This document shows, piece by piece, positions 42,526-51,760 of a stretch of DNA of 64,000 nt; the stretch's first letter is position 1; every line of letters begins with the position of its first letter. The notes below the pieces were generated by a model. The model worked only from the letters and a program-made list of their open reading frames with translations, was not told where the DNA came from and did not search any database. Source of the stretch: Saccharomonospora sp. NB11 (GTDB lineage: Bacteria; Actinomycetota; Actinomycetes; Mycobacteriales; Pseudonocardiaceae). The DNA is taken from contig NZ_JACBJG010000002.1 in assembly GCF_015910535.1 (NCBI RefSeq), forward strand, positions 310,001-374,000, read 5' to 3'. Both the position numbers and the translations under genes were made by a program.

Positions 42526-44292
42526 CTACCAGGACCGCAACGTGGCGATCCGCTCCTCCAACTGCTCGACCGTGGCCATCGCGGTCGGGGGGCCACCACA
42601 GATGCGTCGCAGCTCGTTGTGGATCGCGCCGTGCGGCTTGCGTGTCCGGTGGTGGTAGAGGCCCACCAGGGTGTTGAGCTCCTTGCGCAACGCCTTGAGC
42701 CGCTCGTTCACCGACGTCGGGCGCGGCGTGGGCGCGGGCGGCTGTTCCTTCTCGGCCTTGGGCTTGCGCCGGGACGCATCGGCGAGCTGCTCCTCCTGCC
42801 GCTTCCGCAGCAGCGCCCGAACCTGGTCGGCGTCCAACAGGCCGGGCAGCCCCAGGTACTCCTGTTCCTCCTCGCTCCCGGCGAAGACGGCCGTGCCGAA
42901 CGAGTTGCCGTCGTAGATCACCTGGTCGAGCTCGGCCTGCGCTCCGAGCGAGGTGAAGGACTTCTCCTCCTCGCCCCGCTCGTCGTCGGTACGGTTGGCC
43001 GCGACGAGCAGTTCGTCGTCCCAGCCGTCCTTCTCGCGGTGCGGCTTGCCGAGCACGTGGTCACGCTCGGCCTCCAGCTCGCTCGCCAGCTCGAGCAGCA
43101 CCGGGACGCTGGGGAGGAACACACTCGCCGTCTCCCCCGGCTGGCGGGACCGCACGAACCGCCCGATGGCCTGGGCGAAGAACAGCGGCGTGGAGGCGCT
43201 TGTCGCGTACACGCCGACGGCCAGCCTCGGAACGTCGACGCCCTCCGACACCATGCGCACGGCCACGAGCCAGCGGTCGTTCGACTCGGAGTACTCGGCG
43301 ATGCGCTTCGTCGCCTTGGGGTCGTCGGACAACACCACCACGGGCGGCTCACCCGCGATGCCCGTGAGCAGCTTGGCGTAGGCGCGCGCCGTCTCCTGGT
43401 CGGTGGCGATCACCAGGCCACCGGCGTCGGGCATCCCTCCCGCCCGCAACTGCGACAACCGGGTGTCGGCGGCCTGAAGCACCGCGGGCATCCACTCGCC
43501 CGCCGGGTCGAGGGCCGTGCGCCACGCACGGGCCGTCTGCTCCGCCGTCAGCGGTTCACCGAGCCGGGCGGTGAACTCGTCGCCCGCGCTGGTGCGCCAC
43601 GACGCCTCGCCCGAGTAGGCCAGGAACACCACCGGGCGCACGACCTTGTCGGCGAGCGCGTCGGCGTAGTTGTACGAGTGGTCCGCCTTGCTGCGCAACG
43701 CGCCGTCGGCGTCCGGCTCGTAGGTGACGAACGGGATCGGCGAGTCGTCGCTGCGGAACGGCGTTCCCGTCAGGGCAAGCCTGCGGGTGGCCGGGGTGAA
43801 CGCCTCGAACACGGCGTCGCCCCACGACTTGGCGTCGCCGGCGTGGTGGATCTCGTCGAGGATCACCAGTGTCTTGCGGTTCTCGGTGCGCACCCTGTGC
43901 AGCGTCGGATGGGCCGCCACCTGCGCGTACGTGACCGCGACGCCCTGGTAGTCCGACGACGTCACGCCCGTGCCGTTGCGGAAGTTCGAGTCGATGGCGA
44001 TCCCCGCGCGCGCCGCCGACTCCGCCCACTGGTGCTTCAGGTGCTCGGTGGGCGTGACGATCGTGATCGCCTCGACCGTGCGGTCGGACAGCAGCTCGGC
44101 AGCCACCCGCAGCCCGAACACGGTCTTGCCCGCGCCGGGCGTCGCCACGGCCAGGAAGTCCTTCGGTTTGCGGGTCAGGTACTTCGTGAGCGCCCGACGC
44201 TGCCACGCACGCAGGGGGCGGGCCGTCGCGTCGTGCGCGGGCTCCGGGGCGGCGATCTGCGCGCCCTGGTGAGCCTGTGCGGTCTCCGACAC
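42526..44292 (-). CDS. Superfamily 2 DNA/RNA helicase (XPB/RadD-like)
   Basis: A 588-residue helicase. Motif Q/I: R-A-W-Q-R-R-A-L then A-T-P-G-A-G-K-T near 50-57; Ia V-T-P-T-E-H-L; II D-E-I-H-H near 146-150; III L-T-G-T-P-F near 174-179; VI Q-A-I-G-R-F-V-R-S near 385. Its C-terminal part carries a charged linker (about 490-540) and a helical end with a C-G-G-P-P motif. The role in DNA repair or RNA handling is unknown. GTG 44292 has GGAG 6 bases upstream. It is divergent from the YihY gene. Confidence 0.9.
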   Translation of the reverse strand: MSETAQAHQGAQIAAPEPAHDATARPLRAWQRRALTKYLTRKPKDFLAVATPGAGKTVFGLRVAAELLSDRTVEAITIVTPTEHLKHQWAESAARAGIAIDSNFRNGTGVTSSDYQGVAVTYAQVAAHPTLHRVRTENRKTLVILDEIHHAGDAKSWGDAVFEAFTPATRRLALTGTPFRSDDSPIPFVTYEPDADGALRSKADHSYNYADALADKVVRPVVFLAYSGEASWRTSAGDEFTARLGEPLTAEQTARAWRTALDPAGEWMPAVLQAADTRLSQLRAGGMPDAGGLVIATDQETARAYAKLLTGIAGEPPVVVLSDDPKATKRIAEYSESNDRWLVAVRMVSEGVDVPRLAVGVYATSASTPLFFAQAIGRFVRSRQPGETASVFLPSVPVLLELASELEAERDHVLGKPHREKDGWDDELLVAANRTDDERGEEEKSFTSLGAQAELDQVIYDGNSFGTAVFAGSEEEQEYLGLPGLLDADQVRALLRKRQEEQLADASRRKPKAEKEQPPAPTPRPTSVNERLKALRKELNTLVGLYHHRTRKPHGAIHNELRRICGGPPTAMATVEQLEERIATLRSW

Positions 44293-44443
44293 CGACGCTC
44301 CAACTCCTCGACACAGGGACATGCGAAAACCCTCACGAAGACGTCCGGTTCGCGGCCGGCGGCCGTGCCGGGGTCGGTGAGGGTGCTCCGCGAAAGCCTA
44401 CCCGCAGCCGCGGCGGCGATCTCGGAAAGGACACGCCGCAGGG

Positions 44444-45751
44444 GTGACCGAGCCGGGGCGAGACAGATGGACCATGCTTGGAACCGCGATGCAGACCCGA
44501 GACGACGGCACCACAGGCGGCCCAGCGGACGGCCCCGCACGCGGTGGACAGCAACGTCGGCCCGCCCGAGGGGTTCGGCGCAAGGGGCCTGTGCGTCTGC
44601 TGGGACGCACGCTGAGCAAGGCGTGGGACGGCAACATCTTCTCGGAGTCGGCCGAAGCCGCGTTCTGGCAGACGCTGTCCCTGCCCCCGCTGCTGCTCGG
44701 GCTGCTGGGCAGCCTCGGCTTCATCGGCGACTGGTTCGGCGACCACATCGTCAGCCAGGTGCACGACAAGATCATCGCCTTCTCGGAGACCGTCTTCAGC
44801 GAGAGCGTCGTCAAGCAGATCATCGAACCGACGGTCGACGACATCCTCACCACGGGCAAGGGCGAGATCGTGTCCGTGGGGTTCCTCATCTCGCTGTGGG
44901 CGGGATCGTCGGCCATGTCGTCGTTCGTGGACGCCATCACCGTGGCCCACGACCAGTACGGCGTGCGCAACGAGGTGTGGCAGCGCATCTTCGCCCTGCT
45001 GCTCTACATGGCGAGTCTCGTGCTGCTGGTCATCGGCCTGCCGATCATCGCGATCGGCCCCGACCTGCTCCCGGAGTTCTTCCCCGACGACTGGCAACCG
45101 ACCATCGCGTCGTGGCTGAGCGTGCTCTACTACCCCACCGTCGGGGTGCTGCTCGTCCTCGCCCTCGCCACGCTGTACAAGCTGGCGCTGCCACGCAAGC
45201 TGCCGTGGCACCGCGGCCTGCCCGGCGCGATGCTCGCGATGGGGATCTTCCTGCTCTCCAGTGTCGGGCTGCGGGTGTACATCAGTTGGATCACCACCAC
45301 CGGCTACACCTACGGCGCGCTCGCCACGCCCATCGCGTTCCTGCTGTTCACGTTCTTCATCGGCCTGGCCATCGTCGGGGGCGCGTACTTCAACAGCGCC
45401 ATCCAGGAACTCTGGCCCGCGAAGATGACCCGCAGGCAACGCCGCAAGTGGCGCAGGCTGGAGATGGAACGACTGAAGGAGCGGATGCGAGCCGAGGAGG
45501 AGGCCGAGCGACGCAACCTCTGGCACCGCACCACGCAGCCACTGCTCCGACCGTGGCGCGGCGACGCCGAGGACTCCGAGAACGCCGACAGTGAGGAGAC
45601 CGGCCCGGTCGCGCAGGCCGACGAGGCACCGGACACGGGAACGAAAAGTTCCCACGACAAGGCGTCCGGGCACGACGGCGCCCCGGAGCCACCGGCCACC
45701 GCCGCGGACCACGGCACGACCGAGCATCCGCAGCGGGGCGAACCCGGCTGA
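44444..45751 (+). CDS. YihY/BrkB-family inner-membrane protein
   Basis: A protein of up to 435 residues. A polar N-terminus (about 1-45) precedes the YihY fold of six helices (about 75-345): F-W-Q-T-L-S-L-P-P, S-V-G-F-L-I-S-L-W-A-G-S-S-A-M near 150, and Y-G-A-L-A-T-P-I-A-F-L-L-F near 315, all typical. The tail after 355 is basic then strongly acidic and low in complexity. The function is unknown; BrkB-type names derive from an old misassignment as RNase BN. GTG 44444 is taken as start but ATG 44474 is possible; no good ribosome site separates them. Confidence 0.82.
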   Translation: MTEPGRDRWTMLGTAMQTRDDGTTGGPADGPARGGQQRRPARGVRRKGPVRLLGRTLSKAWDGNIFSESAEAAFWQTLSLPPLLLGLLGSLGFIGDWFGDHIVSQVHDKIIAFSETVFSESVVKQIIEPTVDDILTTGKGEIVSVGFLISLWAGSSAMSSFVDAITVAHDQYGVRNEVWQRIFALLLYMASLVLLVIGLPIIAIGPDLLPEFFPDDWQPTIASWLSVLYYPTVGVLLVLALATLYKLALPRKLPWHRGLPGAMLAMGIFLLSSVGLRVYISWITTTGYTYGALATPIAFLLFTFFIGLAIVGGAYFNSAIQELWPAKMTRRQRRKWRRLEMERLKERMRAEEEAERRNLWHRTTQPLLRPWRGDAEDSENADSEETGPVAQADEAPDTGTKSSHDKASGHDGAPEPPATAADHGTTEHPQRGEPG

Positions 45752-45779
45752 GGGGACTCGGCCGAACCTCAGCGAGTCG

Positions 45780-46031
45780 TCACTCGTCGCCGCCGCCGGG
45801 AGGAAGCTGCTCGAAGATGCGCTTGCACTCGGGGCAGACGGGCGACCCCGGCTTCGGCGACTTCGTCACCGGGAAGACCTCTCCGCACAACGCCACCACG
45901 TGCGTGCCCATGACCGCGCTCTCGGCGATCTTGTTCTTGCGCACGTAGTGGAACATCTTCGGAGAGTCGTCGTCCGTGGTGTCGGTGCTCTCCGGCCGGG
46001 TCTCGACATCAGGCAGCGTCATCGTACTCAC
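45780..46031 (-). CDS. DUF3039 family protein
   Basis: An 83-residue protein. After an acidic N-terminus, the conserved core reads F-H-Y-V-R-K-N-K-I, V-M-G-T-H-V-V-A-L-C-G-E-V-F and G-S-P-V-C-P-E-C-K-R-I. Three Cys and one or two His (H near 29 and 43, C near 48, C-P-E-C near 66-69) suggest one zinc site. The function is unknown. It is convergent with the YihY gene and divergent from psuG. GTG 46031 is preferred; ATG 46022 and ATG 46040 are alternatives. Confidence 0.85.
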   Translation of the reverse strand: MSTMTLPDVETRPESTDTTDDDSPKMFHYVRKNKIAESAVMGTHVVALCGEVFPVTKSPKPGSPVCPECKRIFEQLPPGGGDE

Positions 46032-46087
46032 GTTCCCCATGATGCCCCATGCGTCGCCGGGAACGGGATGGGCAAGGATGCTCACCC

Positions 46088-47017
46088 GTGACCAACACGC
46101 TCGACTCACCCCTGTCGCTGTCTCCCGAGGTCGCCGACGCCGTGGCCACCCGCACCCCCGTCGTCGCACTCGAGAGCACCCTGCTGTCCCACGGCCTGCC
46201 CCCGGGCCGCAACCTCGACGTCGCCCGGCGTCTGGAGAACACCGTGCGCGAGGCCGGTGCCGTGCCCGCCACGATCGCCGTGCTCGACGGCGTCGCGCGG
46301 GTGGGGCTCACCGACGCCGAACTCGACCGCGTCTGCGCGCCCGACGCGAACCTCGACAAGCTGTCGCTGCGGGACCTGGGGGCCGCCGTGGCGCTGGGAA
46401 CCTCCGGCGCCACCACCGTGGCCGGCACTGCCGCGCTCGCCGAGGCCGCCGGGATCTCGGTGTTCGCCACCGGCGGGCTCGGCGGGGTGCACCACCCGCT
46501 GCCGGGCGAGAGCCTCACCTGGGACGTCTCCGCCGACCTCGGAACGCTCGCGCGCACCGGGGTCCTCGTGGTGTGCTCGGGGATGAAGTCGATCCTCGAC
46601 ATCGCCGCCACCCTCGAAGTGCTGGAGACCCACTCCGTGCCCGTCCTCGGTTACCGGACCGACGACTTCCCGGCGTTCTACCTGCGTTCGTCCGGCCACG
46701 CCGTGCCGCGCCGGGTCGACAACCCGGCCCAGGCGGCCGCCGTGTTCACGGCCCACCGGAAGTTCTCCGACTCGGGAGTCCTGCTCGCGAACCCGGTTCC
46801 CGCGGAGCACGAACTCGACCGCGACCTGCACGACCGCCTGCTCACCGAGGGCCTCGACCTGGTGCGCGAGCGCGGAATCAGCGGCTCCGACGTCACGCCC
46901 GTCCTGCTGGAGCACTTCCACACCGCCAGCGAGGGCGCGAGCCTCGACGCCAACGAGGCGCTCGTGGTGGCCAACGCCCGACTCGCCTCGGACGTCGCCG
47001 TGGAGCTGGCCCGATGA
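46088..47017 (+). CDS. psuG: Pseudouridine-5'-phosphate glycosidase
   Basis: A 309-residue enzyme that cleaves the C-C glycosidic bond of pseudouridine 5'-phosphate to uracil and ribose 5-phosphate. Family motifs are complete: A-L-E-S-T-L-L-S-H-G-L near 24-34 with the catalytic Glu, A-T-I-A-V-L-D-G near 59-66, S-G-A-T-T-V-A-G-T near 111-119, F-A-T-G-G-L-G-G-V-H-H near 130-140 and C-S-G-M-K-S-I-L-D near 167. AAGGAT lies 8 bases before GTG. Its stop overlaps the start of the kinase gene (ATGA). Confidence 0.94.
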   Translation: MTNTLDSPLSLSPEVADAVATRTPVVALESTLLSHGLPPGRNLDVARRLENTVREAGAVPATIAVLDGVARVGLTDAELDRVCAPDANLDKLSLRDLGAAVALGTSGATTVAGTAALAEAAGISVFATGGLGGVHHPLPGESLTWDVSADLGTLARTGVLVVCSGMKSILDIAATLEVLETHSVPVLGYRTDDFPAFYLRSSGHAVPRRVDNPAQAAAVFTAHRKFSDSGVLLANPVPAEHELDRDLHDRLLTEGLDLVRERGISGSDVTPVLLEHFHTASEGASLDANEALVVANARLASDVAVELAR

Positions 47018-47880
47018 AGATCGTGGTGGTGGGAGACGTCGGGCTCGACATCGTGGCGCGCCACCCGGAGCCGATCGTGTACGGCGGTGACACCCGCGCC
47101 GCGGTCAGCGTCACCGGCGGGGGTGCCGGAGCCAACACGGCCCTGTGGTTGCGCGAACTCGACGTCGACACCACGCTCGTGGCCCGGGTCGGCGACGACG
47201 CGGGTGGCCGGTTGGTGCGCAACGAGCTGCAGGCCGCCGACGTCCGCTGCGAGTTCGCCGTCGACGCCGAGACCGCGACCTGTTGCGTCGTCGTGTTGGT
47301 CGACTCCGCAGGGCAGCGCACGATGTTGCCCGACCGGGGCGCCAACAAGCGGTTCCGACCGGAGGACGTCACGGAGGCGGCCCTGGCCGGTGCCCAGCAC
47401 CTGCACCTCTCCGGATACGTGTTGTTGGACCCGTCGTCGCGGCCCGGTGGGCTCGCGGCCCTGGCCCTGGCCCGGGAGCTCGGGCTCACCACCTCGGTGG
47501 ACCCGCAGGCCGCCGCGCTGCTCACCGATCCGGACGCCTTCCTCGACGACGTCCGGGGCGTGGACCTGCTGTTGCCGAACGCCGACGAGCTGCGTGCGCT
47601 CACCGGTTCCCAGGACGCCGAGGCCGCCCGGAACCTGCTCGGCACGGTCGGCGCCGTCGCCGTCACGTTCGGGCTGGACGGCGCGGCGTGGGTCGACGGC
47701 GAGGGTGTCGTGACGGCCCCCGCCGAGGACGTGCCGTGTGTGGACAGCACCGGGGCGGGCGACGCGTTCGACGCGGGTGTGCTCGCGGCATGGCTGCGTG
47801 GCGACGCCCCGGACGTGATCCTCGCGGCGGGCGCGTCGCTCGGCGCCCGCGCGGTGAGCCGGGTGGGCGCTCAGCCGTAG
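47014..47880 (+). CDS. psuK: PfkB-family carbohydrate kinase, probable pseudouridine kinase
   Basis: A 288-residue ribokinase-type enzyme. N-terminal G-D-V-G-L-D near 7-12, the G-G-G-A-G-A-N-T-A motif near 36-44 and the C-terminal anion hole D-S-T-G-A-G-D-A-F near 246-254 with catalytic Asp are present. Coupling to psuG by ATGA makes pseudouridine the likely substrate, giving the phosphate that PsuG cleaves. A dedicated nucleoside transporter is not seen. A 12-bp hairpin follows. Confidence 0.88.
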   Translation: MKIVVVGDVGLDIVARHPEPIVYGGDTRAAVSVTGGGAGANTALWLRELDVDTTLVARVGDDAGGRLVRNELQAADVRCEFAVDAETATCCVVVLVDSAGQRTMLPDRGANKRFRPEDVTEAALAGAQHLHLSGYVLLDPSSRPGGLAALALARELGLTTSVDPQAAALLTDPDAFLDDVRGVDLLLPNADELRALTGSQDAEAARNLLGTVGAVAVTFGLDGAAWVDGEGVVTAPAEDVPCVDSTGAGDAFDAGVLAAWLRGDAPDVILAAGASLGARAVSRVGAQP

Positions 47881-47887
47881 GCGACGT

Positions 47888-47924
47888 GATCCCGCCGACC
47901 TCCGCTGCGAGCGTCGGCGGGATC
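47888..47924. terminator. Hairpin between convergent psuK and DUF3099 genes
   Basis: A perfect 12-bp inverted repeat (47888-47899 with 47913-47924) with a 13-base loop; no T-run. Confidence 0.65.
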
Positions 47925-47929
47925 GCCCG

Positions 47930-48265
47930 TCACCGGTCCGGCGGGTTCTCCGACGAGTCGATCACGCGGTGCGCGCGGTTCTCGATCGCTCGCGCGTCGC
48001 GCCGGTACTTGCTGACCCGTTCGGACTTGCGTGGTGGCCGGTCGTTGGCGATCAACACCGCGATCCACGGCAAGGGGACCGACAACAGAATCAGGGCCAG
48101 GGCGAGCCACCAGGTGTGGTAGAAGACTCCGGCGAGGACGAGGCACGGCACGCGCAGACCCATCATGATGACGTACTTGCGTTTGCGCTGAGCCATCTCG
48201 TCGTCGAAGGAGGGCGCGGCCTCGGTGATCAGAACCGGGTCGGCGTGCTTGTCGTGCTCGTTCAC
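47930..48265 (-). CDS. DUF3099 family membrane protein
   Basis: A 111-residue protein. A short N-terminal part with V-L-I-T-E-A-A-P-S-F-D-D-E precedes R-K-R-K-Y and two membrane helices (about 37-55 and 58-78), then a basic C-terminus with D-R-P-P-R-K and R-R-D-A-R-A-I. These are DUF3099 features; the function is unknown. GTG 48265 has GGAGGT 6 bases upstream. The ATG at 48286 would add 7 residues. Confidence 0.85.
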   Translation of the reverse strand: MNEHDKHADPVLITEAAPSFDDEMAQRKRKYVIMMGLRVPCLVLAGVFYHTWWLALALILLSVPLPWIAVLIANDRPPRKSERVSKYRRDARAIENRAHRVIDSSENPPDR

Positions 48266-48507
48266 CGCCTCACCTCCGTTGCCCATGCTCCCACCAGCCG
48301 CCCGACGACGACACCCCGGTCGGCACACTGTCCACGAAGGCCGAGATCGAGGAGCAGAACGCACGCCTCGACGAACCGACAACCGGAGGACGTCTCCTCT
48401 TGCGGCAGCGTCCGCCCACGACGCCTGCCGCCCGGCCGGGGCTTGCTGGTGCATCGGAGGACCGCCCGGCCTCGGCTCATACAGGTCGCGTGGGACGATG
48501 ACACATC

Positions 48508-50013
48508 GTGAACGCTGCTCTGCCCGAGTTCTCCTCCGAGACCTGCGCGCGCCTGCGCGACGCCTTCCGCAGTGCCCGCTACGAAGCCGACGGTGTGGTC
48601 GAGCTGCTGGGACCACAGGCCCACGCCGCGCTGGGACGCGGCGAGCCGGAACCGGCCTCCCGCGCCAGCCGCGACGCCGGGGCGCTCGGCGTGTTCGTGC
48701 GCCTGTTCCTGCTGGGTGAGTCGGTGCCCGCCGACGAAGTGCGGTCGGCGTTGGGGCCGCTGTCGCTCGACGACGCGGTCGCCACGGGCATCGTGCGCGG
48801 CAGTGGGGATTCCGGCGACGACGCGCTGCGGGCGGGCTTCGACATCCGTCCGCACGGTGACGAGCACGGCAGTTGGTGGGTCGTCTCCGACCTCGATCCC
48901 GAACAGGCAGGGGTTCCGGCCTCGCCCGAGCACGTGCTCGGCGTCGGACACGCGTCGTTGAGCCTCGTCCGCGCCACCAGCAGGCGGCCTGCGGACACGC
49001 TGCTGGACCTCGGCACCGGCAACGGTGTGCAGGCACTGCACGCGAGTCGTTACGCGAAGCACGTCACGGCCACCGACACCTCCGTCCGCGCGCTGCGGCT
49101 CGCCGCCGCCACGTTCGCACTCAACGAGTTGGACGTCGAGTTGCTCCGGGGCGAGTGGTTCGCGCCCGTCGCCCGGCGTCGCTTCGACCGGATCGTCTGC
49201 AATCCGCCCTTCGTCGTCGGCCCTCCGCGCGTCGACTACGTCTACCGCGACTCCGGCCTCGCCGGGGACGACGCCAGCGCGCTGCTCGTGCGGCAGCTCC
49301 CCGCGTTCCTCACCGACGGCGGTTCCGCACACCTGCTGGCGTCCTGGCTGCACGTCCGGGGAGAGGACTGGGCCGACCGCGTCCACCGGTGGCTGCCCGG
49401 GAACACCGACGCCTGGTTCGTGCAACGGGACGTCGCCGACCCGACGCTGTACGTGGGGACGTGGCTGCGCGACGCCGGCCTCGACCCGCGCTCGCCGGAG
49501 GGCCGGGCGAAGGCCGGAGCGTGGCTGGACTGGTTCGCCGAGAACGACGTGGAGGGCGTCGGCTTCGGTTTCGTGACGCTGCGTCGGACGGACGCCGCGG
49601 CCCCCACGGTGGTGTGTGAGGACCTGCGCCACGCCTTCGACGACCCGCTCGGCGAGGAGGCTGCGGCGTGGCTCGACCGCGTCGAGTGGCTGCGGGACCA
49701 CGCGCACGACCTGCTCGACGTCGCCTACCGGGTGCCCGACACGGTCGCCCTCGAACGCATCGACTCACCCGGTGACGAGGGGTGGTCGACGGTCGTGCGG
49801 CGGTTGCACCGCTCCGACGGCCCCGGCTGGCAGCACGAACTGGACGAACTGACGGCCGCGCTGCTCGCGGGCTGTCGGGGTGCGCTGCCGATGAACGACC
49901 TGCTGGAGCTGCTGGCCGCCGCGCACGGTGAGGACCCCGAGATGCTTCGCGAGGCAGCTCGTCCCCTGGTCGCGGACCTGGTCCGCCACGGCATGCTGGA
50001 GGTGGCCCGATGA
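48508..50013 (+). CDS. HemK/RlmG-like class I SAM methyltransferase
   Basis: A 501-residue protein. An N-terminal helical domain (about 1-130) resembles the substrate-recognition part of actinobacterial HemK-like proteins. The SAM domain (about 145-370) has [11 protein letters not shown] near 171-181 and the catalytic N-P-P-F near 232-235, the motif of enzymes that methylate amide or amino nitrogen in glutamine, adenine or guanine. A further 120-residue C-terminal domain is of unknown function. Its stop overlaps dtd (ATGA). The substrate is unknown; rRNA or a release factor are options. Confidence 0.88.
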   Translation: MNAALPEFSSETCARLRDAFRSARYEADGVVELLGPQAHAALGRGEPEPASRASRDAGALGVFVRLFLLGESVPADEVRSALGPLSLDDAVATGIVRGSGDSGDDALRAGFDIRPHGDEHGSWWVVSDLDPEQAGVPASPEHVLGVGHASLSLVRATSRRPADTLLDLGTGNGVQALHASRYAKHVTATDTSVRALRLAAATFALNELDVELLRGEWFAPVARRRFDRIVCNPPFVVGPPRVDYVYRDSGLAGDDASALLVRQLPAFLTDGGSAHLLASWLHVRGEDWADRVHRWLPGNTDAWFVQRDVADPTLYVGTWLRDAGLDPRSPEGRAKAGAWLDWFAENDVEGVGFGFVTLRRTDAAAPTVVCEDLRHAFDDPLGEEAAAWLDRVEWLRDHAHDLLDVAYRVPDTVALERIDSPGDEGWSTVVRRLHRSDGPGWQHELDELTAALLAGCRGALPMNDLLELLAAAHGEDPEMLREAARPLVADLVRHGMLEVAR

Positions 50014-50435
50014 GGGCGGTCGTCGCCCGCGTCACCGAGGCGTCGGTGACGGTCGACGGCGAGGTGGTCGGCGCGATCGACGAGCCGGGGCTGCTCGTGC
50101 TGTTGGGCATCCACGTGGACGACTCGGAAGCCCAGGTGGACACGATGGCGCGCAAGCTTCACGAGCTGCGCATCCTGCGTGACGAGGAGTCGTGCGCGAC
50201 GGCCGGGGCACCACTGCTCGTGGTCAGTCAGTTCACGCTCTACGGCGAGACGCGCAAGGGCAGGCGTCCATCCTGGACCGCTGCCGCCCGTCCCGAACAC
50301 GCCGAGCCACTGGTCGGCGCCGTGGTGCAGCGGCTGCGGGAACGCGGCGCTCGCGTGGAGACCGGTCGCTTCGGCGCGATGATGTCGGTGCACAGCGTGA
50401 ACGACGGCCCCTTCACCGTTCTCGTGGAGGTCTGA
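50010..50435 (+). CDS. dtd: D-aminoacyl-tRNA deacylase
   Basis: A 141-residue enzyme that removes D-amino acids and glycine mis-attached to tRNA. The two family signatures are complete: S-Q-F-T-L-Y-G near 72-78 and N-D-G-P-F-T-V near 131-137, which hold the Thr and the cross-subunit Gly-Pro dipeptide-like region that enforces chirality (here G-P). R-A-V-V-A-R-V-T-x-A-S-V starts the protein. It is coupled to the methyltransferase by ATGA and ends 293 bases before sigB. Confidence 0.95.
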   Translation: MRAVVARVTEASVTVDGEVVGAIDEPGLLVLLGIHVDDSEAQVDTMARKLHELRILRDEESCATAGAPLLVVSQFTLYGETRKGRRPSWTAAARPEHAEPLVGAVVQRLRERGARVETGRFGAMMSVHSVNDGPFTVLVEV

Positions 50436-50584
50436 CACCGCCTCGGTCCACAGTGGCCGTGAGTGGCCTGCTTCGAAGTCGGCGTCTCACGGACGAAAAC
50501 TCCGCCCCTCCGTGCGGTCCTGCGGGGGCCGACGTCCACCCGACAGGCACCCGGCGTGAGGCACTCAACACGCCGCCCGAGTCG

Positions 50585-50610
50585 GGAACGATTCCGCGGA
50601 GCGCGACGTT
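50585..50610 (+). promoter_or_regulatory. SigR/SigH-type promoter of sigB
   Basis: GGAAC (50585-50589) and GTT (50608-50610) are separated by exactly 18 bases, the consensus of group IV SigR/SigH promoters (GGAAY-N18/19-GTT). The leader to the sigB ATG would be about 113 bases. The region 50436-50584 shows no other feature. Confidence 0.65.
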
Positions 50611-50728
50611 GACTGAGATGTCCGGCCGGGGAAGCCGGGCCCGCGGGTGAGTTCCACAGGCTCGTCTCGCGTGAGAAGCAGGCATGACGCCACTCACGAC
50701 ACGTCAGCCCGTTGACCGGGGAGGCAAG

Positions 50729-51760
50729 ATGTCCGTCCAGACACTCGAACGAGAGGCTCGCGGTATCCGCGAACGCACCATTCCTTCGCCCGCCGCCGAC
50801 AGCGTCGTGCCTGTGCCGATGGACGAGCAGCCCGACCTCGACGCCCAGGGCCCTGCTGCCGACCTGGTGCGCGTGTATCTCAACGGGATCGGCAAGACGG
50901 CCCTGTTGACCGCCGCGCAGGAGGTCGACCTGGCCAAGCGGATCGAGGCAGGGGTGTTCGCCCAGCACATGCTGGACACCGCGGACGAGCTGTCCGCGGA
51001 ACGCCGCGCGGAGCTGGCGGAGGTCGTGCGCGACGGTGAGCAGGCCAAGACCCACCTCCTGCAGGCGAACCTGCGCCTGGTGGTGTCGCTGGCCAAGCGC
51101 TACACCGGCCGCGGCATGCCGTTGCTCGACCTGATCCAGGAGGGCAATCTCGGTCTCATCCGTGCGGTCGAGAAGTTCGACTACGCCAAGGGCTTCAAGT
51201 TCTCCACCTACGCCACGTGGTGGATCCGACAGGCCATCACGCGCGGGATGGCCGACCAGGGCCGCACCATCCGGCTCCCCGTGCACCTCGTCGAGCAGGT
51301 CAACAAGCTCGCGCGTATCAAGCGCGACCTGCATCAGCGCCTCGGCCGTGAGGCCACCAACGAGGAACTTGCCGCCGAGTCCGGCATCGCGGAGAACAAG
51401 GTGGCGAGCCTGCTCGACCACGCGCGCGACCCGGTGAGCCTCGACATGCCGGTCGGCACCGAGGAGGACGCCCCGCTCGGCGACTTCATCGAGGACTCCG
51501 AGGCCACCGATGCGGAGAGCACGGTCATCTCCACGCTGCTGTCCGACGACCTGCGGCGCGTGCTCGCGACGCTGGACGACCGGGAGCAGCAGGTGATCCG
51601 GCTGCGGTACGGCCTCGACGACGGCCAGCCCCGCACGTTGGACCAGATCGGCAAGCACTTCAGCCTCTCGCGCGAGCGGGTGCGGCAGATCGAGCGCGAG
51701 GTCATGTCCAAGCTCCGGCACGGTGAGCGGGCCGACCGCTTGCGCGCCTACGCGAGCTGA
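50729..51760 (+). CDS. sigB: Primary-like (group 2) sigma factor SigB
   Basis: A 343-residue sigma-70 family factor without the long N-terminal region of SigA. Region 1.2 begins [12 protein letters not shown]; region 2 has [18 protein letters not shown] and Y-A-T-W-W-I-R-Q-A; region 3 is present; region 4 ends [15 protein letters not shown]. It should recognise promoters very like those of SigA under stress. ATG 50729 has GGGGAGG 6 bases upstream. The promoter suggests control by an oxidative/heat-stress sigma factor. Confidence 0.94.
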   Translation: MSVQTLEREARGIRERTIPSPAADSVVPVPMDEQPDLDAQGPAADLVRVYLNGIGKTALLTAAQEVDLAKRIEAGVFAQHMLDTADELSAERRAELAEVVRDGEQAKTHLLQANLRLVVSLAKRYTGRGMPLLDLIQEGNLGLIRAVEKFDYAKGFKFSTYATWWIRQAITRGMADQGRTIRLPVHLVEQVNKLARIKRDLHQRLGREATNEELAAESGIAENKVASLLDHARDPVSLDMPVGTEEDAPLGDFIEDSEATDAESTVISTLLSDDLRRVLATLDDREQQVIRLRYGLDDGQPRTLDQIGKHFSLSRERVRQIEREVMSKLRHGERADRLRAYAS

